A stretch of 13,245 nucleotides of DNA. Origin: Neocallimastix lanati (nom. inval.). Its lineage: Eukaryota; Neocallimastigomycota; Neocallimastigomycetes; Neocallimastigales; Neocallimastigaceae. Below the pieces are notes generated by a model. The model ran no database searches. It was given only the letters and a program-made list of their open reading frames with translations, and had not been told where the DNA came from. The stretch spans positions 1 through 13,245 of the forward strand of contig JACVTC010000656.1 in NCBI GenBank assembly GCA_016946835.1, in the 5' to 3' direction. This document shows positions 1 through 8,136 of the stretch, in pieces. The translations under genes were made by a program, and so were the position numbers. Position 1 is the first letter of the stretch, and the number at the start of each line of letters is the position of its first letter.

Positions 1-588
1 GAAAATTTCCAAATTTTGGATAATTCACTCCCAGAAAACAATTCAAATTTAAATGATTTAACAAATAATAATGCATTGACCAAAAATACACTATTAAATA
101 AAGATTTCAATAACGTACAAAATGATACCAATGTTAATAATATTAGTAATGAAACTAATTTAGAATTAAATGATGAAGATTACTTCTCAGCTGAAGAAAA
201 TGAATTTGAAAGTATTTCCGATCAAAATGAAAAAATTTTAATAATAAAAATTCATCAAATTTGGATTCAAAAAATTCAAATAATAAAAATAATAATGATT
301 TAAGTTCTAATAGCCAAAACTGCATTGCTCAAAATAATAATAATTTAAATTTAAATGAATATCAAAATATTCAGAATAATAATAATTTAAGTTCAGAAAA
401 ATTTAATTTTTTAATCAAAATAAATTAATTATAATAATTTAGATTCAAAAAATTTAAACTCTAATAATATTAATAATATTAATGACAATATTAATAATAA
501 TTTAGATTATCACAAAAATTTTTCTTCAAATGTTAATATTTCAAATAACAATAACGGAAAAAACTTTAATTGGGCATTGTTAAGATAA
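1..588 (+). pseudogene. Asparagine-rich low-complexity protein, C-terminal part, frameshifted
   Basis: The reading frame is open from the first base, so the true start lies upstream of the window. Frame 1 encodes a polar Asn/Leu/Asp/Ser-rich stretch with an acidic segment (residues near NDEDYFSAEENEFE) and stops at 301-303. The same composition continues without a break in frame 3 from about 235 to 426, then again in frame 1 from about 433 to a TAA at 586-588, ending in the ordinary-looking tail KNFNWALLR. Two frame changes (-1, then +1) cancel each other, so the tail is in the original frame. No domain, signal peptide or membrane segment is visible and I do not recognise the family. It could be a decayed host gene, a gene with sequencing indels, or one whose intron I cannot define. 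It could also be the low-complexity tail of a mobile-element protein. Function unknown. Confidence 0.5.
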
Positions 589-589
589 T

Positions 590-1050
590 AACTGAATTTC
601 AATTCAAATTTCAATAATTTAGTTATTTGAATTTCAATATTAAAAAATAATAATATAATAATTATTATTAAATTAACTTTATTAAAATATTTAGGAATTA
701 GTCTAGGCCAACTAATTACTAAATATTATTAACATATTGAATTTAATATAATATTAAATAATGTAAACACGTGATCGTCATTAAATTAATTTCTACATAT
801 TATATTTTAATTATAAAATATAATATTTAGCAAATATTATATTCTTATATTTTATTTATATTAAATATTTATATTATTATCTTATTTTATATTATCAATA
901 TCAAACTTTTATTAATGCTATTACATATTCATATTAATAATTTATTTTAATAATTAATTATTTTATATAAATACATGTTTAAATCTTTTGATTAATCCTT
1001 TGTAGGATTATTGTAATTTAAATTATAGTAATAATTATATAAAATAATAA
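590..1050. repeat. Diverged direct repeat, copy A
   Basis: This AT-rich stretch shares a series of landmarks in the same order with 1238-1770. They are AACTGAATT followed by TTTCAAT repeats, then TTAGGA with CTAGGCC, then a CACGTG-type site at about 768-773. After these come ATTATCAATAT followed by CAAAC, a TATAAATA box near 964, and CTTTGTAGGATTAT near 1000. The copies are heavily diverged and differ by many small indels. The order, including TATA-like boxes, resembles a pair of old LTRs, but no coding remnant lies between them and the ends cannot be fixed. No gene is visible in this interval. Confidence 0.4.
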
Positions 1051-1170
1051 TGTAATAAAATATTATTAAGATTAAATAAAATTTATATTTTAAATAAAAA
1101 CTTAATTATAAAATTTACTAATAACAATAAGTTTTAAGTAAGAGTAAAATTAAATTATTAATTAATTACT

Positions 1171-1210
1171 ATAATTTGGCATCTTGACCTAATCGTTAAG
1201 ACCAAATTAT
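1171..1210. other. Long imperfect hairpin (16 bp stem, 6-nt loop)
   Basis: ATAATTTGG (1171-1179) pairs perfectly with CCAAATTAT (1202-1210). Inside it, after a 2-nt bulge, TCTTGAC (1182-1188) pairs with GTTAAGA (1195-1201) with one G-T pair, closing a 6-nt loop. It lies between the two diverged repeat copies and stands out from its surroundings in base composition. It is not a tRNA: there is no B box and no cloverleaf. It could be a cruciform, part of a mobile-element terminus or a small RNA hairpin; the sequence does not decide. Confidence 0.5.
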
Positions 1211-1237
1211 CCCAAAACTTTGACATACATGTTGAAA

Positions 1238-1770
1238 TTACAACTGAATTAAATTTCAATTTCAATAAATTTCAATTAAATTATTAATAACAAAATAATT
1301 AATAAAAATTTATAATTCATTAATTATTCCTTAAAATTTATTTATTTTATAATATTATAAGTTATTTGATCATCTTAGGACCAGCTTAGGCCTACTGATT
1401 CTAATGATATCATATTAAACTTAAATATTATTAATAAATAAAATATTTATTCAACATGAATCATTTGGTCATGTCATCCTTATTCATAAATTAATGTTTA
1501 TGTATTAATTTATGTTATATTGATTTAATTAATTATTAATTATTAATTACTATATTAAATATTTAAATTTAATATTATATTATATATATTAGCTAATATA
1601 TTAGATTAAAAAATATAATTTATTTATATTAAACATATTCTTATACTAAATATTATTATTATCAACTTTATATTATTATTATCAATATTCTCAAACTTAC
1701 AAAGTATAAAAAGAAAATTCAAATTTATCTTTTTGTTCTTTGTAAGGTTATAGTTAACCTATTATAATAT
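1238..1770. repeat. Diverged direct repeat, copy B
   Basis: Second copy of the repeat at 590-1050, with the landmarks in the same order. They include ACAACTGAATT, TTAGGACCAG with TTAGGCCTACTGATT (1375-1400), GGTCATGTCATCC (about 1467-1479), ATTATCAATATTCTCAAAC and TATAAAAAG (about 1705). CTTTGTAAGGTTATAG (about 1739) closes the series. Local alignment is only readable at these points; the AT tracts between have drifted. Nothing coding is visible within it. An old LTR or another non-autonomous repeat is the likeliest identity. Confidence 0.4.
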
Positions 1771-1961
1771 GACTATATATTTTAATAAATAAAAATTTTT
1801 TTATCATATCAAACCAATTATTAGTTTTAATTAAGTGTTAAATTAGCAAATTTAACTTTATAACTCTTTTATTTTAGTAATTTATTTATATCTATATAGT
1901 TATATTATATAGATATATCAACCTGATTCCGTCATTAGATTCAATCTGTCTATTTTTTAAC

Positions 1962-2262
1962 ACTACAACTTAACGACTAATTCATTAAGTTGAGAAAATA
2001 TAATAAATTAAATTTTTTTACCTTTAGAGTAGAGTTTATTATAAAATTAATTATAATAATAACACAAAAAGTAAGAGAAGAATTGTTTGTATAAATTGAT
2101 TTTAAAAATATGTTTTTGAATAAAATATTTTTATTAATTTATTAAAGTTAAAAATATAAAATTGTTACTATTATAACTATGTTTTTTATAATAATAACTC
2201 TTGATTTCTCAAAGAGAATTCAAGAGCCTTATTTATATTTTTTTATGAAAGTAAGGTTAAAT
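1962..2262. repeat. Near-identical ~300-bp dispersed repeat, copy 1
   Basis: Nearly identical to 8137-8435 in the same orientation, with only about four clear substitutions plus small indels in one A/T tract near the left end. Three inverted repeats are conserved in both copies. CAACTTAA/TTAAGTTG has 8-bp arms at the left end. GTTACTATTATAA pairs with TTATAATAATAAC with one mismatch. CTCTTGA/TCAAGAG is part of a 13-bp stem with one mismatch and an AAA loop. A TATAAA box lies in the middle. No ORF. Homology starts at ACTACAAC and ends at GTTAAAT in both copies. It may be a solo, truncated U3/LTR piece of the element-2 family or a separate non-autonomous element; no clear target-site duplication was found. 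Confidence 0.8.
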
Positions 2263-2268
2263 AAGAAA

Positions 2269-2454
2269 GGGTTTTCTAATCTTAACAAATCTCTTATCTA
2301 GGAAAAGATTAGATAGAAAAACCTAGATAAGTTTTCGATCGATATTCTATCCATATCGATCATCGCATTAATTAAGTAAAACCGATTACTTCTAAAAAGT
2401 AATTGGAAAAAATCTTAATTAACCGATTTTCCAATCTAATCTAATGATCGAAAA
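2269..2454. repeat. Block of dense, overlapping inverted repeats
   Basis: Perfect arm pairs are CTTATCTAGG (2293-2302) with CCTAGATAAG (2322-2331), and GATCGATAT (2337-2345) with ATATCGATC (2353-2361). TTAATTAAG (2368-2376) pairs with CTTAATTAA (2414-2422), ATTGGAAAA (2402-2410) with TTTTCCAAT (2427-2435), and TTTTCGATC (2332-2340) with GATCGAAAA (2446-2454). CCGATTACTT (2382-2391) pairs with AAGTAATTGG with one G-T. Several arms overlap, so the foldings exclude each other. The block directly follows repeat copy 1 and is absent after copy 2. It has no coding potential and is probably the end of another mobile element or a structured non-coding sequence. Confidence 0.6.
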
Positions 2455-2534
2455 TAAAAGAATAAAATAATAAAAGATATTTCAATCATATAATTTATCC
2501 TTATATTAAAAATATAAAATTAAATAGTTAATAA

Positions 2535-2581
2535 AATACAGAATACATTATAAAATACAGAATACAATACAATACAGAATA
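2535..2581. repeat. Short tandem-like repeat, AATACAGAATA x3
   Basis: The 11-mer AATACAGAATA occurs at 2535-2545, 2554-2564 and 2571-2581, spaced 19 and 17 bp apart, with related ATAC units between. It is simple-sequence DNA in the gap between the inverted-repeat block and the end of element 1. The remaining sequence from 2582 to 2744 is A/T-rich with nothing recognisable. Confidence 0.6.
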
Positions 2582-2744
2582 TATTAGTTACAGTAGAGAA
2601 TTTAACGTATTGTAAATATATTATTTAAAATCAATTAAATAAATTTTGTTAAATTAATGAATATTTAAAATTAAATTAAATAAATTTAATAAATATTATA
2701 TGTAATTAAATAAAGTTATAGTTATAATAACTTAACTAAGAAAA

Positions 2745-2772
2745 TATAATTATTTGTTAGCAAATAATTATA
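2745..2772. other. Perfect 12-bp hairpin just 3' of element 1 integrase
   Basis: TATAATTATTTG (2745-2756) and CAAATAATTATA (2761-2772) form a perfect inverted repeat around a TTAG tetraloop. On the minus strand it begins 24 nt beyond the integrase stop codon at 2796-2798. It may lie in the 3' untranslated part of element 1. Such a perfect A/T palindrome can also arise by chance in this composition, so no function is claimed. Confidence 0.45.
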
Positions 2773-2795
2773 GATTCTTACATTGTTCTGTTTAA

Positions 2796-4034
2796 TTATG
2801 ATGTTTCCATTAAGTCTTCATTTCTTTTAGTATATGGTTCCATTTGTGAGATATGAAATACCGGATGGAGATGTAAGTTCTCTGGAAGTTCCAAACGGTA
2901 ATTCATTCTTTCCCTTTTCTCGATGATTTTAAAAGGTCCAAGATATTGAGTGGATAATTTTCTAGAAGGTTCATTCGTAAAGTAGTATCTTCTAAGCATA
3001 ACCAAATCATTTACTTTAAAGTCAGGTCCTACAGATTTTTTATTGTCAGCATATTTCTTAAAATCTTCTTTGGCTTTAACTAAATGTTGATGAAGGGCAT
3101 TGAAATGTGAAGACCAATCTCTAGTAAGAACAGAGGCACTATCTTTTAGTAGAATCGGTGGTGAATCAATAACACAATTTGGGTCAAATCCATAGTTAGC
3201 ATGGAAAGGAGTTTGAGATATTGATTTGTGAATGGAGTTGTTGTAGAACATTTCACATAAAGGGAGGTAGAAACACCATTCGTTTTGAGCAGAAGAACAA
3301 TAGCAGCGAAGATATTGTTCTATTACAGCATTAGCCCGTTCAACCTGACCATTTGATTGTTGGTGGTGAGCAGTAGCAAGTCTTGGTTTAGCACGAATAG
3401 CATCGCACAACGAAGTCCAAAATTGAGAAGAGAATTGGGAACCATGATCAGACACAATCACTTTAGGAAAACCATGATACTTAAAGACTTGGAAAAATAA
3501 GAGCTTGGCAGTTAAGTCGGCAGAGGGAACATCGGAGCAGGGTACTAAATGAATCATTTTAGTTAAATGATCAGAAACAACCATGATACAAGTGCAATCT
3601 TGTGAAAAAGGCAATGAAACAATAAAATCGACGCCAATAACTTCCCAGGGTTTTGTAGGAGTAGGAAGTGGTATTAGTTTACCATAAGGTTTATGACGAC
3701 GGATTTTATTTCTACAACAAACATCACAAGAAGCCACATAATTTGAAATATCTTTTTTCATATTAGGCCACCAGTAGTTCCTTCTGAGTTTTTCAAAGGT
3801 CCTATCTACCCCCTGATGGCCACTAGTGGGTGCATCATGGAAAGACTTTAAAAGTCTAGCCCTAAGACTGGAAGGAATAATAATACGCTTTTGAAAGTGG
3901 AGTACGCCATCGACGAAGGAAAATAAAGAACTTTTGATGTTGTTTGACTTATCCCTTATTTTTAAAAGGATATTTTTACAATAATTATCAGCTTTCTGTG
4001 CTTCAATAAGACTACTAATATTGTCATTTATAGC
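2796..4034 (-). pseudogene. Element 1 integrase (HHCC, DDE core, GPY/F), no chromodomain
   Basis: Integrase inserts the cDNA into the genome. The frame is open directly after the TGA at 4035-4037, so the domain starts upstream of the ATG at 3759-3761. The HHCC zinc finger is visible: His codons at 3837-3839 and 3816-3818 (HDAPTSGH) and the Cys pair in SCDVC near 3719-3728. Counting from the ATG at 3761, the catalytic core has Asp45 (GVDFI), Asp105 (VSDHGSQF) and Glu141 (NGQVERAN), with the expected D-x35-E spacing. A GPY/F-type module follows (QYLGPFKIIEK, YRLELP), then HPVFHISQMEPY and the stop at 2796-2798. In chromoviruses a chromodomain normally comes next; here the ORF ends about 15 residues later and no chromodomain is readable in the downstream frames. 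Core residues are intact; separated from RT by one stop codon. Confidence 0.92.
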
Positions 4035-5606
4035 TCAACAGAAAGCATTATTGTTAATTATAGGTTGTGATTCAGATGAAGAGTCATATTTAAAATCTGG
4101 GCGTCTTGAAAGGGCATCTGGTTTGCCACTTTTAGTGCCTGATCTGAATGCAATCCTATAGTCAAACTTTGATAAAAAGAGACTCCAACGAATTTGTCTT
4201 TGGTTTAAATGTTGGGGTTTCTTAAAATACAATAAGTTCTTGTGGTCTGTTATTACTTGAACAGGAAATTTTGCGCCTTCTAAATGATGCATCCAAGTTT
4301 CAAACGCAGTAATTATAGCAAGAAGTTCTTTATCATATATAGTATAATTGACTTCTGCTTTATTGAGGAATCTAGAATGGAAGGCTACGGGATGCAATAA
4401 GTTATCAGTGTCACTAACCTGAGAAATTATGCAACCGACAGCAAAGTCGCTAGCATCTGTTTCAACGATGAATTCTTTCTCTGGATTAGGAAAAATGAGC
4501 ACTTCATCAGCTTTAAAAGATTCTTTCAATTTATTAAAAGCTTCATTTGCTGATTCATCCCAATTAAATGTAGTATTTTTCCTTAAAAGTCGACGAAGAG
4601 GTTCCATATTTTTGGCAAAATTATTGATAAACTTTCGATAGAAATTACATAAGCCTAGAAAACTTTGTAATTCCTTTTGATTCTTTGGAATAGGCCAATC
4701 CAGAACAGATTTTACCTTATCCTTATCCATAGTGAGACCATCTACAGAAACAGTGAAGCCTAAGAAAGTGGTTTTAGTAACATGGAAGTCACATTTCTCT
4801 AATTTAGCATATAATCCATTGTTGATGAGAAGTTGAAGAACAATCCTAACATGTTTAATATGTTCTTTTTCGTTGTTAGAGTAAATAATGATGTCGTCCA
4901 GATAGACTTGCACGAAAGAACCAATGATATCACTGAATATATCTTGTACAAAACGTTGAAAAACCGAAGGGGCATTTTGAAGTCCAAAAGGCATAACGAG
5001 ATATTCGAAATGTCCTAAAGGGGTTCTAAAAGCAGTAAGATATTCGTGACCTTCTTTAACTCTGATTAGGTTATAAGCAGACCTAAGGTCAAGACGAGTA
5101 AATATCTTAGCTCCTTGAAAGGATTCAATCAAGTCATTTATTCTTGGAATTGGATAGCTATTACGGATTGTGATAGCATTTAACCGGCGATAATCTACAC
5201 AGAGTCTAAGGGTACCATCGCGTTTCATTACAAATAATATAGGAGCACCTGCTGGTGATTTTGACTTCCTAATGAATTTCTTTTTTAAGTTTTCCTTAAT
5301 ATAATCCTTTAAAGCTTTCAGTTCTTGTACAGTAAGAGAGTATATTGGACCAAAATAAAGTTGTCCACCAGGAATAAGCTCAATAGCAATATCATAGTCA
5401 CGATGGGGTGGTAAGTTCTCAGCTTGTTTCTTTTCAAATACTATTTTAAAATCCGAATAGTATTTATTAATAATCTCTTCCTTTCCCTGAACGTCAGTGT
5501 TTACTTCTTCTGAATCAATCATTGCAGCACATAAATCAGAATCTGAGATATCTGTATCAAAATCCGAATTTGGTAATACTGAATCTTCTTCTGAATTCTC
5601 CAACAT
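4035..5606 (-). pseudogene. pol: Element 1 reverse transcriptase and RNase H
   Basis: This 523-codon stretch of the single gag-pol ORF is uninterrupted. The first Met at 5606 is internal, because the frame is open upstream to 5789. RT copies element RNA into DNA. The LCVDYRRLNAI motif lies at residues 135-145, the first catalytic Asp at 173 (TRLDLRSAY), MPFGLQNAPSVFQ at 205-217, and the YLDD box at 235-238. The tether and connection follow (FLGFTV, ELQSFLGLCNFYRKFI). RNase H carries its acidic residues at Asp384 (ETDAS), Glu427 (YDKELLAI), Asp454 (VITDHKNL) and Asp497 (GKPDALSRR). All catalytic residues are present, so this part looks functional by sequence. The segment ends at TGA 4035-4037; the same frame resumes at once into the integrase zinc domain. 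Confidence 0.93.
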
Positions 5607-5975
5607 TGAAGCAGTAATATTTTTATTTTGATTAAAAAACTTATTACTTTTGGAGGATGGGCAATGTGAGCCATAGTATCTACCAAGGAAATAGATTCTA
5701 TTATTTTTATAATCGATGAAAGGATTGTGAACGGATAACCAATCCCTTCCAAGAATACCATTAATGCCCTGAAGAGATAGATTAGCAATTCAGAATTCAA
5801 AAGTTTCCTTATGATCCATAAATTTTAATTTAAGGAGCTTAGTAGTTTGTCTGATATTCATACTTTTCCCATTAGGAAGTTGGATGTTGATTTGGGAATT
5901 AAGTCCTAACACAGGTAATTTATTAGAATTTGCGAAGTTTTTTTCAAATAAAACTTCTGGCAGAACCCGAATCAA
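5607..5975 (-). pseudogene. Element 1 aspartic protease, C-terminal part, with in-frame TGA
   Basis: This continues the retropepsin-like protease whose DSG loop lies at the end of the preceding frame. After the +1 shift at ATT-TGA near 5945-5955 the protein reads FEKNFANSNKLPV and on to KETFEF, then meets TGA at 5790-5792. The same frame is open beyond the stop and reads IANLSLQGINGILGRDWL. This carries the ILG-x-DWL motif of the second half of the retropepsin fold, then a hydrophilic linker into RT with no further stop. The shift falls inside a folded domain, not at a gag-pol boundary, so decay or a sequence error is likelier than programmed frameshifting. A TGG (Trp) ancestor for the TGA is plausible but unproven. 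Confidence 0.75.
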
Positions 5976-6839
5976 TTAATAGATTTGCCTTAATATTTCT
6001 TCCATTAATATCAAGGTAGAAGATAGTTGTGATTGTTGTTTTAATATTCGGGGTGTAATTTGCTGAAAGTATGTCGTTTTTAGACTTATTTTTTCTGAAA
6101 TGAGAATGTTTAGAATTCTTTTCTGATTTTAATAAATCGTTTCTCTTCCTATGAAACGACATTTTTCCATTAAATTTATTTTTTTGATTGTGGCGTAGGC
6201 GACTTTCCAAAAAACACTTCTTATCAATTCCAATAATAATGTTGGTAGCTTCAAAAAGAGTAGATGGCTTTTCGAGTTTATCAAATTCTTCGCGGACTTT
6301 GTCAAGTAGACTCTTACCGATGATATCTATTAAAACTTCGTCGGGCCATCCTAAACGTCCAGCCAATCTCCGAAATTCAATAGTATATTCAGCATCATTT
6401 CCTAATTGAAGTTGTTTCAATTTCCACAACTTTTCCATGATGACATATTTTTGCTTCCTTTCATTCCCAATATCAAAGTTATCCAGTAAGAGCTTCTTAA
6501 ACTTACTAAATTCAAGGTTCTTTAGAGTACCATCAGTTAAAAGAGAAAGACCCCATTTTCTGGCGGTACCAGTAGTTTATTAATAACAAAAGAACTTTTT
6601 AGTTCATCCTTTTGAAAAGAATTTGGATGCTCCTTAAAGAAATCTTCACTTTGAATTAAAATTTCTAAGATATTTAGTTTATTGCTTTCATTTTCCTTTT
6701 GGAGGACACCATTAGGAGAAAAGAAAGCAGGAATGAAGTCAGCAATTGCAGTAATAAGTTTGGATGCATTTTCATCATGGAGATAGGAATTATTAACTTC
6801 ACTTGAGGAAATTGCTTGTTTATTACTATTGAAATCCAT
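5944..6839 (-). pseudogene. gag: Element 1 Gag and start of protease, frameshifted
   Basis: Gag forms the retrotransposon particle. The ATG at 6837-6839 sits in a good context (AAAATGG) and begins MDFNSNKQAISSS. A -1 shift near 6570-6580 moves translation from the first frame, where NKLL is followed by an early stop at 6537, into the frame carrying TGTARKWGLSLL. That motif and the later YTIEFRRLAGRLGW segment identify a Retrotrans_gag-type domain. After it comes a strongly basic stretch (Arg/Lys/His-rich, about 6060-6200) where many elements have a CCHC zinc knuckle; none is present, as in Tf1-like Gag. The frame then enters the retropepsin active-site loop, LLIDSGSARSFI, with Asp-Ser-Gly intact, and stops at 5944-5946. 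The protease continues in a +1 shifted frame. Confidence 0.82.
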
Positions 6840-7300
6840 TTTTGTGCCTTTAGTATAAATTAAAATAGGATAGAGTTAACAGAATGGACATTCTTATTAC
6901 ACAAAATTAAGAATTATAATAAGGATTTTGATTAATAAATATTTTATAGAATACACTTTAATTTCTTCCTTCCCGTGTTACCGTTCATTTGGTTTATCAA
7001 CCAAAGGGCTGAGGTGTAGGTCTAATGTTACAGCCTGCCAGTAACGGTCAACTACGTACTTGGAAATTAAATTAAAATGATTAACAAAATATTATTATAA
7101 ACTCATCCTTTATTATAAACTTCTGCATAAATACAATATTTAGTATTATTTTAATTAAAATTCAATATCACTTTCTTATGTTTTACAACATTCAAAAACC
7201 GGCAAAAGTGATTCATTAAAACATAAAAAAAAAAAAAATATTTTATGTTTTCCATAGCAGTTTTATATAATCAAGCATAAAAAAAACATAACTGCTCTAA
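6840..7300 (-). promoter_or_regulatory. Element 1 5' leader with GC-richer structured island
   Basis: This stretch precedes element 1 gag and has no ORF. Within A/T-rich DNA, 6969-7070 is distinctly richer in G+C. It contains a perfect hairpin, TTTGGTT (6988-6994) with AACCAAA (6999-7005) around TATC, and a wider ACCGTT/AACGGT pairing. Farther from gag are AAAACATAAAA/TTTTATGTTTT (7218-7228 with 7241-7251) and GCAGTT/AACTGC (7258-7263 with 7290-7295). In LTR retrotransposons, structured leaders carry packaging, dimerisation and priming signals; that role is inferred from position only. Confidence 0.45.
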
Positions 7301-7600
7301 CCAATTTTGTTTGGGATAAACAAACTGTTAAAACCCATAATTAAAATTAAAACTATATAATTTTACTTCAATACATAATATTGAAGAACCTCGAGGCCTT
7401 CGGTGACCAAGAGTTCCTTATTCGCTAGAGCTACATTCGGATAACCTATACTTTCACGTGAAATACTGCATTTCCGTACAGTACAAACCGCTACGGTATA
7501 GGAAAAGGAGACCTTTCCTTTATTACTACCTAAAAATGTACTCACCATCCCCAATTAGATGGCTAACTCTATATATGAAGGTATTATTACCTTCTCAGTT
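7301..7600 (-). promoter_or_regulatory. Candidate 5' LTR/promoter region of element 1
   Basis: This is a GC-richer island upstream of element 1 and the only non-repeat-like sequence for several hundred bases either side. It holds several palindromes: TTTGTTT/AAACAAA (7306-7324), CTTCAATA/TATTGAAG (7366-7386), the 12-bp TTTCACGTGAAA (7452-7463) with an E-box-like core, and GAAGGTA/TACCTTC (7577-7594). On the minus strand a TATATA box (about 7571-7576) could direct transcription toward gag. A TGG at 7301-7303 (minus strand), four bases after a CA, is a possible but weak primer-binding site because its sequence does not fit a tRNA 3' end. No second copy is seen left of integrase, so an LTR identity is unconfirmed. 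Confidence 0.35.
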
Positions 7601-8136
7601 TGTTATTTTTTATTTATTTTTTAATGTTTTTATTTATTTCTTTATTTATTTATTATTATTATAGTTATTATTTTATTTTTTTTTTTTAATTATTTTAAAT
7701 TATTATTTCTATTCTTAATTATATTATCTAAAATTATTATTATTCTATACTATTAATTCTAAATTATTAAAATAATTCTAATCTATAATATATAATTATA
7801 TTTATTCAAAAATTATTTTAATTAACTTAAATTATTATAATCTAAAACTATTCTAGAATATTAATTTATTATTCTATTATTAACTATTAAAAAAAATTTT
7901 TTTTTTTTTTTTTTCAATCAAAATTGCTAATAAAAAAAATTTTTTTTTGCGCCACTCTAGCTATATATTATTATTGTATTCTTATATATATAATTTCAAT
8001 AGACTAATTCACTAATAAAATTTCCAATGTTACACTATTCTAAAAATTTTTCACATTTTATCTAACCCTAAACTAATCTAAGAAGAGTTATTATTGTAAT
8101 AATTCTATTAAGAACTAACTCAAAATAGAATTATTA
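7601..8136. other. Low-complexity A/T tract, no gene seen
   Basis: The sequence is dominated by TTTATT repeats, an 18-T run (7897-7914) and an A8T8 block near 7933-7948. Short TATA-like strings are frequent and uninformative. A single short GC-containing patch (GCGCCACTCTAG, about 7949-7960) is the only contrast. No coding, RNA-gene or mobile-element motif can be supported here. Confidence 0.6.

Larger units (their letters stand above)
2796..6839 (-). mobile_element. Element 1: Ty3/gypsy retrotransposon with single-ORF gag-pol, decayed
   Basis: In order on the minus strand are Gag, aspartic protease, RT, RNase H and integrase, which is the Ty3/gypsy (Metaviridae) order. The Gag start at 6839, the late protease part, the RT frame and the integrase frame all share one frame (offsets of 864, 369 and 1845 nt, all multiples of three). 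The ancestor was therefore one continuous ORF of about 1,348 codons. It is broken by a -1 shift near 6575, a +1 shift near 5955 and TGA codons at 5790-5792 and 4035-4037. Single-ORF organisation, lack of a CCHC knuckle and the RNase H sequence all resemble fungal Tf1/sushi-type elements. No LTR pair could be assigned with confidence and no chromodomain follows integrase. Immobile as read. Confidence 0.88.

Noticed and set aside
1171-1210. tRNA gene at the hairpin
   Set aside because: No B box, no T-loop and no cloverleaf spacing.
4429-5018. Plus- and minus-strand ORFs inside the RT/RNase H region
   Set aside because: They are out-of-frame readings of well-conserved RT sequence on the other strand or frame.
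4035-5792. TGA read as Trp (alternative or mitochondrial genetic code)
   Set aside because: TGG is used for Trp throughout both elements, including the WW pair in the integrase, and TGA also ends out-of-frame segments. Two nonsense mutations are simpler.
5944-5955. ATT-TGA as a programmed +1 frameshift site (antizyme-like)
   Set aside because: It falls inside the protease fold, not at a domain boundary, next to an A7 run prone to indels, and merely cancels an upstream -1 shift.
7292-7303. TGGTTAGAGC on the minus strand as a PBS for element 1
   Set aside because: Beyond the TGG it does not give a valid tRNA acceptor/T-stem (no C61). Kept only as a weak remark; self-priming remains possible.
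7363-7664. Short ORFs on both strands in the GC island
   Set aside because: 60-70 codons, no recognisable motif, and overlapping palindromes; more likely regulatory or LTR sequence.
7949-7954. TGGCGC on the minus strand as a Lys-type primer-binding site
   Set aside because: Only six bases match; the next bases are a run of A, so it does not fit a tRNA 3' end.
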